12,319 nt of DNA from Bacillota bacterium. GTDB lineage: Bacteria > Bacillota > Dehalobacteriia > UBA4068. The position numbers were made by a program, and so were the translations under genes. The number at the start of each line of letters is the position of its first letter. The first letter of the stretch is position 1. Under the pieces are notes generated by a model. It saw only the letters and a list, made by a program, of their open reading frames with translations. It had not been told where the DNA came from and ran no database searches. Positions 1 through 6,363 of the stretch are shown here, in pieces. The stretch spans positions 1-12,319 of the forward strand of contig WRKD01000171.1 of NCBI GenBank assembly GCA_009778255.1, read 5' to 3'.

Positions 1-1230
1 AGTCTCCGTAACCGTCATCCCTAATATCGGGGCAATGCTGGCTACAGAACATATAGCCGCTTCTCTATCAAGTTTCATATTACCGCCTAAAAAACCATCC
101 TGATCTAAGCGGCCTAGCACCATATTGGCATCTGTAATGGTCGGTTGAGCGCCCCCATAGCCATAACACGCCGGCCCGGGGTCTGCTCCTGCGCTTTGTG
201 GCCCTACCCTTAGGCCACCAGCCTCAATCCAAGCAATACTTCCGCCGCCCGCGCCGATTGTATAAATATTTACCATGGGCGTCATAACCGGAAAACCCTC
301 TAAATTTACCTCAGCCGATATATCTGGGCGGCCATCAACCACGAGGCTTACATCATAACTGGTTCCACCCATATCTACCCCGATCAAGTTGGGGTACCCT
401 AAAAGCTGTGAAATCGATTGATTACCTACCGCGCCACCCACCGGTCCAGACATTAATGTTTGGATGGGCGCAATTCTGGCAATTTCTGCGGTAATCACGC
501 CACCGCCACTTTGCATTACATGTACATGCTTTTTGAAATGATTATCCATCAGCTGTCTTTCAAGATGTTCTAAGTATTTTTGTATTATTGGGGCAATATA
601 AGCGTTAATCACTGTGGTACTTGTACGTTCATATTCACGCCATTCCCGCGCCAAGCGATGAGAAAGGGAAATATAAACCCCATCAAGATATTTGTTTAAA
701 TATCGTTCCACTTCTAATTCATTGGCTGGGTTTTCATAGGCATTTATAAGGCAAACTGCTATTGAAGTATAACCACCATTTTTGATCCATGTTGCCGCTT
801 CATATATATTCTGTTCAGATATCGGGCGCATACATTCGCCAGAGGCAAGCATTCTTTCCTCTATTTCATATACGTCCATTCGTTTAATAAGCGGTTCAGC
901 CTTACGAAAACGTAAATCGTACATGCGTGGACGGTTACCACGGGCAATCTCATAAATATCACGAAAACCCTTGGTAACCAGTAAAGCTACCTTTGCCCCT
1001 TTTCGCTCTAAAAAAGCATTGAGGCCGGATGTGGTTCCATGAACAAAAAATTCAATATCATTATAATCCTTTATTCTTAAGTTTATGCCCCTGATTACTG
1101 CTTCAGAGAGATTACTGGGCGTGGAGAGGGTTTTGCCTTCAAAACATTCACCCGTTTCCGTATCATAAAATACTATATCGGTAAATGTACCGCCGATATC
1201 TGCAGACACCCGATATTTTTTACTAGTCAT
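1..1230 (-). CDS. Hydantoinase A / 5-oxoprolinase family protein, N-terminal part (cut by window edge)
   Basis: Only the first 410 codons are visible; the family usually has about 650-700 residues, so the C-terminal third lies off the left edge. The family hydrolyses cyclic amides or imides (hydantoins, N-methylhydantoin, 5-oxoproline) with ATP, normally together with a HyuB-type subunit; related enzymes carboxylate acetone or acetophenone. The sequence shows the ASKHA-fold phosphate loops: a DIGGTFTD motif at residues 11-18, a second Gly-rich loop GVDMGGTSYD at 284-293, and MQSGGG near residue 240. The ATG at 1230-1228 is preceded by AAGGAGG lying inside the end of the regulator gene, whose stop is only 2 bp away, so the two are probably translationally coupled. 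The partner hyuB gene would be expected beyond the left edge. Family assignment is firm; the substrate is unknown. Confidence 0.9.
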   Translation of the reverse strand, partial: MTSKKYRVSADIGGTFTDIVFYDTETGECFEGKTLSTPSNLSEAVIRGINLRIKDYNDIEFFVHGTTSGLNAFLERKGAKVALLVTKGFRDIYEIARGNRPRMYDLRFRKAEPLIKRMDVYEIEERMLASGECMRPISEQNIYEAATWIKNGGYTSIAVCLINAYENPANELEVERYLNKYLDGVYISLSHRLAREWREYERTSTTVINAYIAPIIQKYLEHLERQLMDNHFKKHVHVMQSGGGVITAEIARIAPIQTLMSGPVGGAVGNQSISQLLGYPNLIGVDMGGTSYDVSLVVDGRPDISAEVNLEGFPVMTPMVNIYTIGAGGGSIAWIEAGGLRVGPQSAGADPGPACYGYGGAQPTITDANMVLGRLDQDGFLGGNMKLDREAAICSVASIAPILGMTVTET

Positions 1231-1232
1231 TT

Positions 1233-1817
1233 TTATTCCTCCTTATAATCCACGTCATTAAGTGTCCAGATACGTGGAGTGTTTACTGATATTAAACGCA
1301 CTAACCGCTGGGTTTTATTAAGCCATTCATGAGGTAAAGTTGCCTGGTAATGCATGCTGTCGCCTGGGTTAAGAATATATTCCTGTTCTTCAAGTAATAC
1401 AGTAAGCAATCCTTCCAGAATATATATGAACTCCTCACCTTGATGCCTTTGGGGAGAAACATTATAAGATTGCGAATGAGGTAAAATACTTATCTGCATT
1501 GCTTCTAAACTGCAACCCTTAGCATCATTGCTAAGGCGATTATATTGCAGCGGCGAATCACCAAGTTTAACAGTATGATAATCATAATTACGCACAATAT
1601 AATCTTGATTCATAGGCAACTCGTCCAGAAAGTAAGACAACTGAGCCTCTAAAGCTTGGGCAATCTTTCTTAGCGAATAAAGGGAAGGTGTATTTAAGCC
1701 ATGTTCAATTTGCGATAAATGGCTGCTGGAAAGCCCAACATGCATACTGAGTTCTTTAAGAGTCATATTATGCGAACGTCGCAAATATTTTATTTTCTCT
1801 CCAATGTCTTTTTTCAT
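1233..1817 (-). CDS. XRE-family transcriptional regulator with C-terminal cupin domain
   Basis: A 194-residue DNA-binding regulator. An XRE-type helix-turn-helix occupies about residues 6-62, with the recognition segment GLSSSHLSQIEHG at 28-40. A single-domain cupin spans about 105-180 and shows the usual metal-site pattern: H125, E129 in HQGEEFIYILEG, then PGDSMHY and H163. This HTH-cupin layout (PuuR-like) is common in local regulators of amino-acid, polyamine or hydantoin catabolism, where the cupin senses a small ligand. The ATG at 1817 has an AGAGG ribosome binding site 7 nt upstream. It directly precedes the hyuA-type gene and probably regulates it and itself; the palindrome at 1855-1869 is a candidate operator. 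The ligand is not deducible. Confidence 0.92.
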   Translation of the reverse strand: MKKDIGEKIKYLRRSHNMTLKELSMHVGLSSSHLSQIEHGLNTPSLYSLRKIAQALEAQLSYFLDELPMNQDYIVRNYDYHTVKLGDSPLQYNRLSNDAKGCSLEAMQISILPHSQSYNVSPQRHQGEEFIYILEGLLTVLLEEQEYILNPGDSMHYQATLPHEWLNKTQRLVRLISVNTPRIWTLNDVDYKEE

Positions 1818-1835
1818 ACACGAACCTCTTATTCA

Positions 1836-1880
1836 CTAAATCATATGGCAAAAATTTACTATAAGTAAACTATTCTTCAT
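1836..1880 (-). other. Possible 14-codon leader peptide upstream of the regulator
   Basis: On the minus strand an ATG at 1880 opens a short frame reading MKNSLLIVNFCHMI and ending in TAG at 1836. It is preceded by a GAGGAGA sequence 10 nt upstream, a better ribosome binding site than that of the regulator itself. It ends 18 bp before the regulator ATG and overlaps the 15-bp palindrome. It may be a genuine leader or chance; composition alone cannot decide. Confidence 0.2.
1855..1869. promoter_or_regulatory. 15-bp palindrome, candidate operator of the XRE-cupin regulator
   Basis: TTTACT-ATA-AGTAAA is a perfect inverted repeat with a 3-bp centre, 38 bp upstream of the regulator ATG. Palindromes of this size are typical XRE dimer sites. 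A weak promoter lies further upstream on the minus strand (TTGTAA at 1942-1947 and ATATTA/TATTAT near 1917-1923, spacing 18-19), which would put the site in the transcribed leader. Alternatively the TATAGT inside the palindrome is itself the -10 box. Function is inferred from position and symmetry. Confidence 0.4.
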
Positions 1881-1997
1881 AAAATAAAAATCTCCTCTCG
1901 TTTTCTATTGTTCTCAATAATATTTTCGCTAGAATTGATCTTTACAACTGGTGTAGATGGCACAAAGTAATTTAACTAGTAAACAGCCAAAGACGAG

Positions 1998-2030
1998 AGT
2001 AAGGCGCCGGTAAAATGCCGGCGCCTTACT
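1998..2030 (-). terminator. Strong hairpin downstream of the racemase gene, likely operon terminator
   Basis: A perfect 13-bp GC-rich stem (AGTAAGGCGCCGG and its complement) closes a 7-nt loop at 2011-2017. It begins 37 bp after the stop of the racemase gene. On the minus strand the tail is CTCGTCTTT, so the U-tract is poor; termination may be inefficient or Rho-aided. It is the only strong hairpin between the AOR operon and the regulator unit. Confidence 0.6.
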
Positions 2031-2066
2031 TGCAGTTATAAAGTAACTGTAATGGTCTTTCGTTTG

Positions 2067-2765
2067 CTATTTTAAAACATATCCGCAATGCAAAATAGCT
2101 GCCTTTGCCAGTTCTTTTGTGGCGTCCACATAAGGATACGGTAAAGGTTCGCTTTGAACAATAATAGGCAGTTCTGTGCAGGCTAATAAAAAATAATCGG
2201 CGCCGCGCTTTTGTAACTCTTCAGCAATCAAATGTAAATCTGCTGTCAGTAAAGCTAAATTAGCCTGCGCTTTTACACCAAGTATCAAACGGCTTAACAG
2301 CTGTTGGTGCTCAGTTTTGGGATAAATATACGGTATGGAGAGGCGTTTTAAATACGGATCAAGTAAACCGCTTTTTGCGGTAGCTTCGCTACACAGTATG
2401 CCTGCTGTTGAATTTGCATAGTTGTCAGAGCAAGCCTGGCATGAAATTTGCAGCATATCTAAAAAGTTAACCGGGGGCGGTATACTAAGCTGTTTCAGAA
2501 AGTAGTGCGCACTTATACAGGGCATTATGATACATTCGGCGCCTATAGTACAAAGCTTATTCAAAGATTCCTGCATGGCGGGAACAGGCGAAGTGGTATT
2601 ATTCAATACGGCGCCAATGCGGTCTGGTATTTGCGGGTGATTATCAATAAAAACACGTAAATGCTCAGCATCGCTTTCTGCTTTTGTTAAGTTGAGAATT
2701 TTTTGCTGCAAATCTATTGTTGCCTGAGGCCCCATACCGCCAAGTATTCCTAAAACCTTTTTCAT
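2067..2765 (-). CDS. Aspartate/glutamate racemase family protein with altered active-site motif
   Basis: A 232-residue protein, normal length for the family, which interconverts L- and D-amino acids without cofactor by two opposed cysteines. The N-terminus KVLGILGGMGPQAT is the classical start. Both catalytic cysteines are present: Cys83 in MPCISAHYF and Cys196 in ACTELP. The first motif is normally MPCNTAHYF; here Asn84 is Ile and Thr85 is Ser, which removes a polar residue that usually binds the substrate carboxylate. The substrate may therefore not be aspartate or glutamate. The start ATG at 2765 has an AGTGAGG site upstream. It is the last gene of the AOR operon, 36 bp after the ThiS-like gene, so it probably handles an amino acid linked to the AOR reaction. 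Hydantoin racemase is an alternative activity, but the Cys motifs fit the Asp/Glu group better. Confidence 0.85.
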   Translation of the reverse strand: MKKVLGILGGMGPQATIDLQQKILNLTKAESDAEHLRVFIDNHPQIPDRIGAVLNNTTSPVPAMQESLNKLCTIGAECIIMPCISAHYFLKQLSIPPPVNFLDMLQISCQACSDNYANSTAGILCSEATAKSGLLDPYLKRLSIPYIYPKTEHQQLLSRLILGVKAQANLALLTADLHLIAEELQKRGADYFLLACTELPIIVQSEPLPYPYVDATKELAKAAILHCGYVLK

Positions 2766-2780
2766 AGATACCTCACTATC

Positions 2781-2796
2781 GCGGGCTAAAGCCCGC
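2781..2796. repeat. Small GC-rich hairpin between ThiS-like and racemase genes
   Basis: GCGGGC-TAAA-GCCCGC forms a 6-bp stem with a 4-nt loop just upstream of the racemase ribosome binding site. There is no U-tract on either strand, so it is not a standard terminator. It could moderate translation of the racemase or mark an RNA processing site. Confidence 0.4.
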
Positions 2797-2801
2797 TAAA
2801 A

Positions 2802-3011
2802 TCATCCTCCGCCAAAAATATGGATAATTTCCACATTATCCCCGGCATAAACGGCTGTTTTAGTCCACTTCTCCTCTTCTACTAGCGCTCCGTTCACCTT
2901 CACTATAATATGGCTAAAATTAAAATTGTTTTCTTGCATCAATGCGCTAATAGTAAGGCCTTCTCTATAAGGGTAAGTGCGATGATTCAATTCAATATGT
3001 TTATCAGACAT
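2802..3011 (-). CDS. ThiS/MoaD-like sulfur carrier protein
   Basis: A 69-residue beta-grasp protein ending IIHIFGGG. ThiS and MoaD proteins end in Gly-Gly; the C-terminal glycine is adenylated and converted to a thiocarboxylate that delivers sulfur to thiamine-thiazole or to the pterin dithiolene of Mo/W cofactor. Similar small proteins are often encoded beside tungsten aldehyde oxidoreductase genes, and here the gene follows the AOR gene by 112 bp. The likely role is sulfur supply for the tungstopterin of the adjacent enzyme, rather than thiamine; this rests on context. A strong AAGGAGG site lies 7 nt before the ATG. No activating ThiF/MoeB-like protein is in the window. The three terminal glycines are one more than the minimum. 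Confidence 0.85.
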   Translation of the reverse strand: MSDKHIELNHRTYPYREGLTISALMQENNFNFSHIIVKVNGALVEEEKWTKTAVYAGDNVEIIHIFGGG

Positions 3012-3050
3012 TGCCGCGCCTCCTTAGCCAGTTTCCGGGTCATGAATATT

Positions 3051-3090
3051 GAGTTCAGGTGGAGTTTACATACAAAACCCACCTGAACTC
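3051..3090. repeat. Long hairpin between the AOR and ThiS-like genes
   Basis: GAGTTCAGGTGG at 3051-3062 pairs perfectly with CCACCTGAACTC at 3079-3090. With one bulge the stem extends by four more pairs (GTTT/AAAC) around a small loop. It lies in the 112-bp gap between two genes of one operon and has no U-tract on the minus strand. It may protect the 3' end of the AOR message or act as a partial attenuator, giving more AOR than ThiS-like and racemase protein. Confidence 0.55.
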
Positions 3091-3123
3091 TGGATTTCAA
3101 TAAAGAACCCTATTGAGATATGG

Positions 3124-5802
3124 TTATTCATCGTACTTTGCATACTCTTCGCCACTTGGCCAATAACCCTCTTGCTTCAGATATGGGCGTACAGTTTGCA
3201 CCAATTCCGGAATATCCATGCCTATTTCAATTAGTTTTTCCAGTTTAGGTATGCCATTAGGCGTCCAGCCGCGGCGCTTATACACTGCGTCTACCAATTG
3301 TTCAAATTGATCCCAGCGGTAAGCCATAATAATTTTTACTTTTTCTTCAATGCTCTTACCTGTAGGATCAACTCCGATGATCTCCTTCATCTGCTTATCA
3401 TAACGTTCTTCGCGAGAAAGATACTCGCCCACGGTTATCGGGCCCAAAGACCGGGCGGGCGGCGTATCATGTTTACGCTGGCCGCTGCCCATACGCAGGA
3501 TGAATATTCGCTGGAAAGTATAAACACGTTCGCTCTGCACCACCATAGAGGCTTCACTATGCTTTTCGCCGATAACACCCTCATAAATATCGAAATAATT
3601 CTGCACATGTTCCGGTATTTTAGCCGGTTCGGCTTCATATTTATTATTGATAGGCGTAATATCGTTCCAAGGCAATTTACATAAACCCAATAAGCCAAAC
3701 CAAGTACGGAACATGGGGAAATAGTGCAAGGCTTCCGCTTTATCCTCAAAAGTTGGTATCTGATTATTCACCATATCCATAAAGATCAACCAGGCTTCAT
3801 CATGTTGGGGACCTTTATTACATAAAGCGTATCCGCCCTGCTGCGCTAAGGATTCTTTCATTAAATACTCGGAATACTCCAGCCCCTTATTCTCCATGCC
3901 AAATTCTTCCATTTCCGCTATTTGTTCCGGTGTCATTTTAACCCAAGGGCGGCCATTACTATAGCAGCAATCCGGGTCATCACTATAATATGGTTTGCCA
4001 ACCGGCCAAGCGGTTATTTCATCCCTACCGATAGTAGGAACGCCAATAAGCTTAGACCAGCGCCCCGGTTGCGCAATATACGCCGAATCATTATTAGCGC
4101 CGGCGTTTTCCAACAAATCGCCTTTTATCGAAGCCAATACTTTTTCGTCATCATAACCTTCAGCTTTTAGATATTCGCAATCCGCCAAATCCGGGTTAAA
4201 ATGAACAGTGGGAATTGGCTTATCTATAACCGGCTCCTTAATGCTCACCCAAGGCCGCCCTTCCAGCATACTTTCGTATTCCGGTAAAACTTTTCCGAAG
4301 CGCTCGGCATAAATGCGCTTTTGATGACGTATACCCTTTCCAACTATCATACCGAAGCCGTCGCCCGCCACCATATGATGCATCAGTTCATTCAAAGCAT
4401 AGCCGTTGCCCCAACGTAAGTCTAATCCTTCCGTATCATCCAGATTGATAAGGCCGCGCTGATAACATTCCTGAGCAAAAGCCGTCATAGTAGCATGGGA
4501 AATGGTATCCACGCCATAGGTATCGCAGTAAAAATTAGCTTCCAGTATCCAACGAGGGTCGAAACAGCCTACATTAGAGCCCAAACCGCCGCCATTTTCG
4601 TATTCTGGGCCGTCTACACACACCTTTTGGCCTTTATAAGGGCCGGTGCGCAGCTCAAAGTTATCGGCAGCTTTAGCGCAGCTCATAGAGCAGCCATACC
4701 AGCAGCCGTCCGGTACATTTTGGGTAATATATTTTTCTATGAATACTTTAGAGGCGATCTTGGGTGTTTCCGGATGCCCGCCATACTGATAATTATGGGT
4801 GGGCAGTAAATCGTATCTGTCCATTACTTCAATAATATTGGCTGTGCCGATTTTACGCATATTGTTCTGCTTGGTATCATAATGCGCCATTTCTTTATGC
4901 AGGCGGATACCGGCGGCGTTTAAGAGGCCTTTATTAGCCGGATTATTAAGGTCGCCGTGCACGCCGCTATAGCGTATAACTACGGCCTTGATTTTTTTAT
5001 TACGGAACACAGTTCCGATACCGCCGCGCCCTGCTTGCTTAAGGCGTATGCATTGACGTCGTTTATCCCAAAAAGTGAAGTTTAAAATGCCAATATAGGA
5101 ATGCTCGGCTGCCCGCCCGCTGGAGATTACAGAAATATTCTCTTTGTCTTTAGTGCTATTTGCATACATTTCACTCAATTGCTCGCCCAAAATATGGCTG
5201 TCGAAAGCTTCCTCGGGGGCTGTCTCCACACTAATAGTGTGATTATTGCCGTCGATATATATGAGGATATCTTCCTCGGCCTGGCCTTGCAGTTCCAAGA
5301 TATCAAAGCCCGCAAATTTGAGGAAGGGCCCAAAATAACCTCCTACATTACTGTCTATGGGTAGATGCGTAGTTGGAGAAATGCAGCAAACTAAAGATTT
5401 ACCGGCACCTGGATATTGAGTGATGCCCGCTAAAGGCCCTGGGGATATCACAATATCGTTTTCCGGCGCATTCCATGATGTATCCGCTTTAACAGCTTTC
5501 CATAAATGATAGAGATCGAAGCCCTTGCCGCCGGTAAACTTTTGCTTCATGAAATCCGTAACCGCTTTTTCACCGATAACAATACCGCGCTCACCCTCCG
5601 TCTTACGAAGCAGCGGATCTTGCTCAGATACATCGTATTGGCCGCCCACGCTGATATAGAGGCTGCGATTATTATAGCCCCGTTCTATTACTGTCGGGTC
5701 GAAAGTATAGGTAGCCAACACCTGATGTTTGGCTTTCATTGCCATAATCTCTTCATGGCTGCCTATATGATGACGATATTCATTTTTAACACAATCAACC
5801 AA
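3124..5802 (-). CDS. Aldehyde:ferredoxin oxidoreductase family protein (tungsten/molybdopterin enzyme), long atypical form
   Basis: This is an 892-residue homologue of AOR; characterised members have about 600-620. The family oxidises aldehydes to acids, or reduces acids, at a bis-pterin W centre and passes electrons through a [4Fe-4S] cluster to ferredoxin. The N-terminal AOR domain covers about residues 70-280 (FTGGKGFDLYHLW at 90-102, SNVGGYFGPFLKFAGFD at 151-167). Cluster cysteines are C367, C371 and C375 (Cx3Cx3C instead of the usual Cx2Cx3C) plus C708. GPEYEN at 398-403 and DTYGVD at 427-432 match the pterin and catalytic motifs, but the second DxxGLC motif reads GLLGLC (703-708), losing its Asp. 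About 140 extra residues lie at 515-655, before the YALCNKGPQH segment. A TTG start with an AAAGGGGG site 8 nt upstream is preferred; ATG codons at residues 20 and 22 are alternatives. It lies 16 bp after the polyferredoxin gene. The reaction is unknown. Confidence 0.9.
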   Translation of the reverse strand: MVDCVKNEYRHHIGSHEEIMAMKAKHQVLATYTFDPTVIERGYNNRSLYISVGGQYDVSEQDPLLRKTEGERGIVIGEKAVTDFMKQKFTGGKGFDLYHLWKAVKADTSWNAPENDIVISPGPLAGITQYPGAGKSLVCCISPTTHLPIDSNVGGYFGPFLKFAGFDILELQGQAEEDILIYIDGNNHTISVETAPEEAFDSHILGEQLSEMYANSTKDKENISVISSGRAAEHSYIGILNFTFWDKRRQCIRLKQAGRGGIGTVFRNKKIKAVVIRYSGVHGDLNNPANKGLLNAAGIRLHKEMAHYDTKQNNMRKIGTANIIEVMDRYDLLPTHNYQYGGHPETPKIASKVFIEKYITQNVPDGCWYGCSMSCAKAADNFELRTGPYKGQKVCVDGPEYENGGGLGSNVGCFDPRWILEANFYCDTYGVDTISHATMTAFAQECYQRGLINLDDTEGLDLRWGNGYALNELMHHMVAGDGFGMIVGKGIRHQKRIYAERFGKVLPEYESMLEGRPWVSIKEPVIDKPIPTVHFNPDLADCEYLKAEGYDDEKVLASIKGDLLENAGANNDSAYIAQPGRWSKLIGVPTIGRDEITAWPVGKPYYSDDPDCCYSNGRPWVKMTPEQIAEMEEFGMENKGLEYSEYLMKESLAQQGGYALCNKGPQHDEAWLIFMDMVNNQIPTFEDKAEALHYFPMFRTWFGLLGLCKLPWNDITPINNKYEAEPAKIPEHVQNYFDIYEGVIGEKHSEASMVVQSERVYTFQRIFILRMGSGQRKHDTPPARSLGPITVGEYLSREERYDKQMKEIIGVDPTGKSIEEKVKIIMAYRWDQFEQLVDAVYKRRGWTPNGIPKLEKLIEIGMDIPELVQTVRPYLKQEGYWPSGEEYAKYDE

Positions 5803-5818
5803 TTATTACGCCCCCTTT

Positions 5819-6205
5819 CTAAGCTTCCACTATGGAAAGCGCGCCGCTCTCACATTTCTTGGCGCATAAACCGCAGGCTACGCACTTAAAGGGCGTAGGC
5901 AGATCATCGTGATAACGCATCAAATCGCGCAAACATTCTCCCACACAAATAAGACAACCCACACAGGTTTTTTTATCCAGACGAACCACGCCGTTTTCAC
6001 CTTGTTTTAATGCCATTATAGAACACATATCTTTACAAATGCCGCATTGATCGCACACTGCTATGCTATAGCCTCCCTGTTCATTTGCTATAACGCGGAT
6101 GGCGCTCTTCTCCTTATCTTCCACTTTATAATAAGCATTGGAGCAAACTTTTTCGCAAGTACCGCAGCCTGTACATTTAGTTGAATCGGCTACTAGTTTT
6201 TTCAC
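5819..6205 (-). CDS. Polyferredoxin with four [4Fe-4S] motifs, likely electron partner of the AOR homologue
   Basis: A 128-residue protein with 16 cysteines in four CxxCxxCxxxC motifs: C11-C21, C51-C61, C81-C91 and C108-C118. This predicts four [4Fe-4S] clusters in a very short chain, an electron wire. Unusually, none of the four motifs has the proline that normally follows the last cysteine (they read CS, CS, CL and CE). The start is GTG at 6205, supported by a GGGGG ribosome binding site 7 nt upstream; there is no suitable ATG. It is the first gene of the operon, 16 bp before the AOR homologue, matching the common pairing of AOR-type enzymes with Fe-S subunits. Electrons from aldehyde oxidation would pass through it to soluble ferredoxin or another acceptor. 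The cluster count is inferred from the cysteine pattern. Confidence 0.9.
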   Translation of the reverse strand: MKKLVADSTKCTGCGTCEKVCSNAYYKVEDKEKSAIRVIANEQGGYSIAVCDQCGICKDMCSIMALKQGENGVVRLDKKTCVGCLICVGECLRDLMRYHDDLPTPFKCVACGLCAKKCESGALSIVEA

Positions 6206-6236
6206 TTATATTCCCCCTATCTATTGAGAGATCAAT

Positions 6237-6258
6237 ATTATACTGGCGTTCCAACGCC
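6237..6258 (-). promoter_or_regulatory. Candidate promoter -10 box with adjoining dyad, AOR operon
   Basis: On the minus strand a perfect TATAAT (6242-6237) lies about 30 bp upstream of the polyferredoxin GTG. No good -35 hexamer is found at 16-18 bp; the -35 region instead carries the perfect dyad GGCGTT-GG-AACGCC (6258-6245). A promoter lacking a -35 box but with symmetric elements suggests dependence on an activator, or repression at the dyad. No terminator was seen between this point and the dehydrogenase genes upstream, so read-through may also supply the operon. Confidence 0.5.
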
Positions 6259-6269
6259 GTCTCTGTGCA

Positions 6270-6308
6270 TGTCTAATTTTCAAGACATTGATGTCAAAAA
6301 TTAAGACA
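6270..6308. promoter_or_regulatory. Two tandem TGTC...GACA dyads upstream of the AOR operon promoter
   Basis: The plus strand shows TGTCTAATTTTCAAGACA (6270-6287) followed by TGTCAAAAATTAAGACA (6292-6308). Each is an inverted repeat of TGTC and GACA, and the starts are 22 bp apart, about two helical turns, so two dimers would sit on the same face. The central GACAT-TG-ATGTC forms a further dyad. The location, roughly 30-70 bp upstream of the TATAAT, suits an activator such as a LysR-type or enhancer-binding protein. The regulator is not in the window unless it is the XRE-cupin protein, whose own candidate site looks different. Confidence 0.5.
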
Positions 6309-6363
6309 ATGGGCAAGGCTCAGCTGCACTATTCCGGCAAATTTTGGCTTTTAACTATTATTG

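Noticed and set aside
2781..2796. Terminator between the ThiS-like and racemase genes
   Set aside because: The stem is only 6 bp and there is no U-tract; the racemase lies 36 bp after the ThiS-like gene on the same strand and is more likely co-transcribed.
3298..5889. Several plus-strand frames of 82-128 codons opposite the AOR gene
   Set aside because: They are antisense shadows of a well-supported long gene, with no ribosome binding sites or recognisable domains.
6206..6363. Sigma-54 promoter for the AOR operon
   Set aside because: GG and GC pairs occur on the minus strand but with 9 bp between them rather than the required 10, and the flanking bases do not match.
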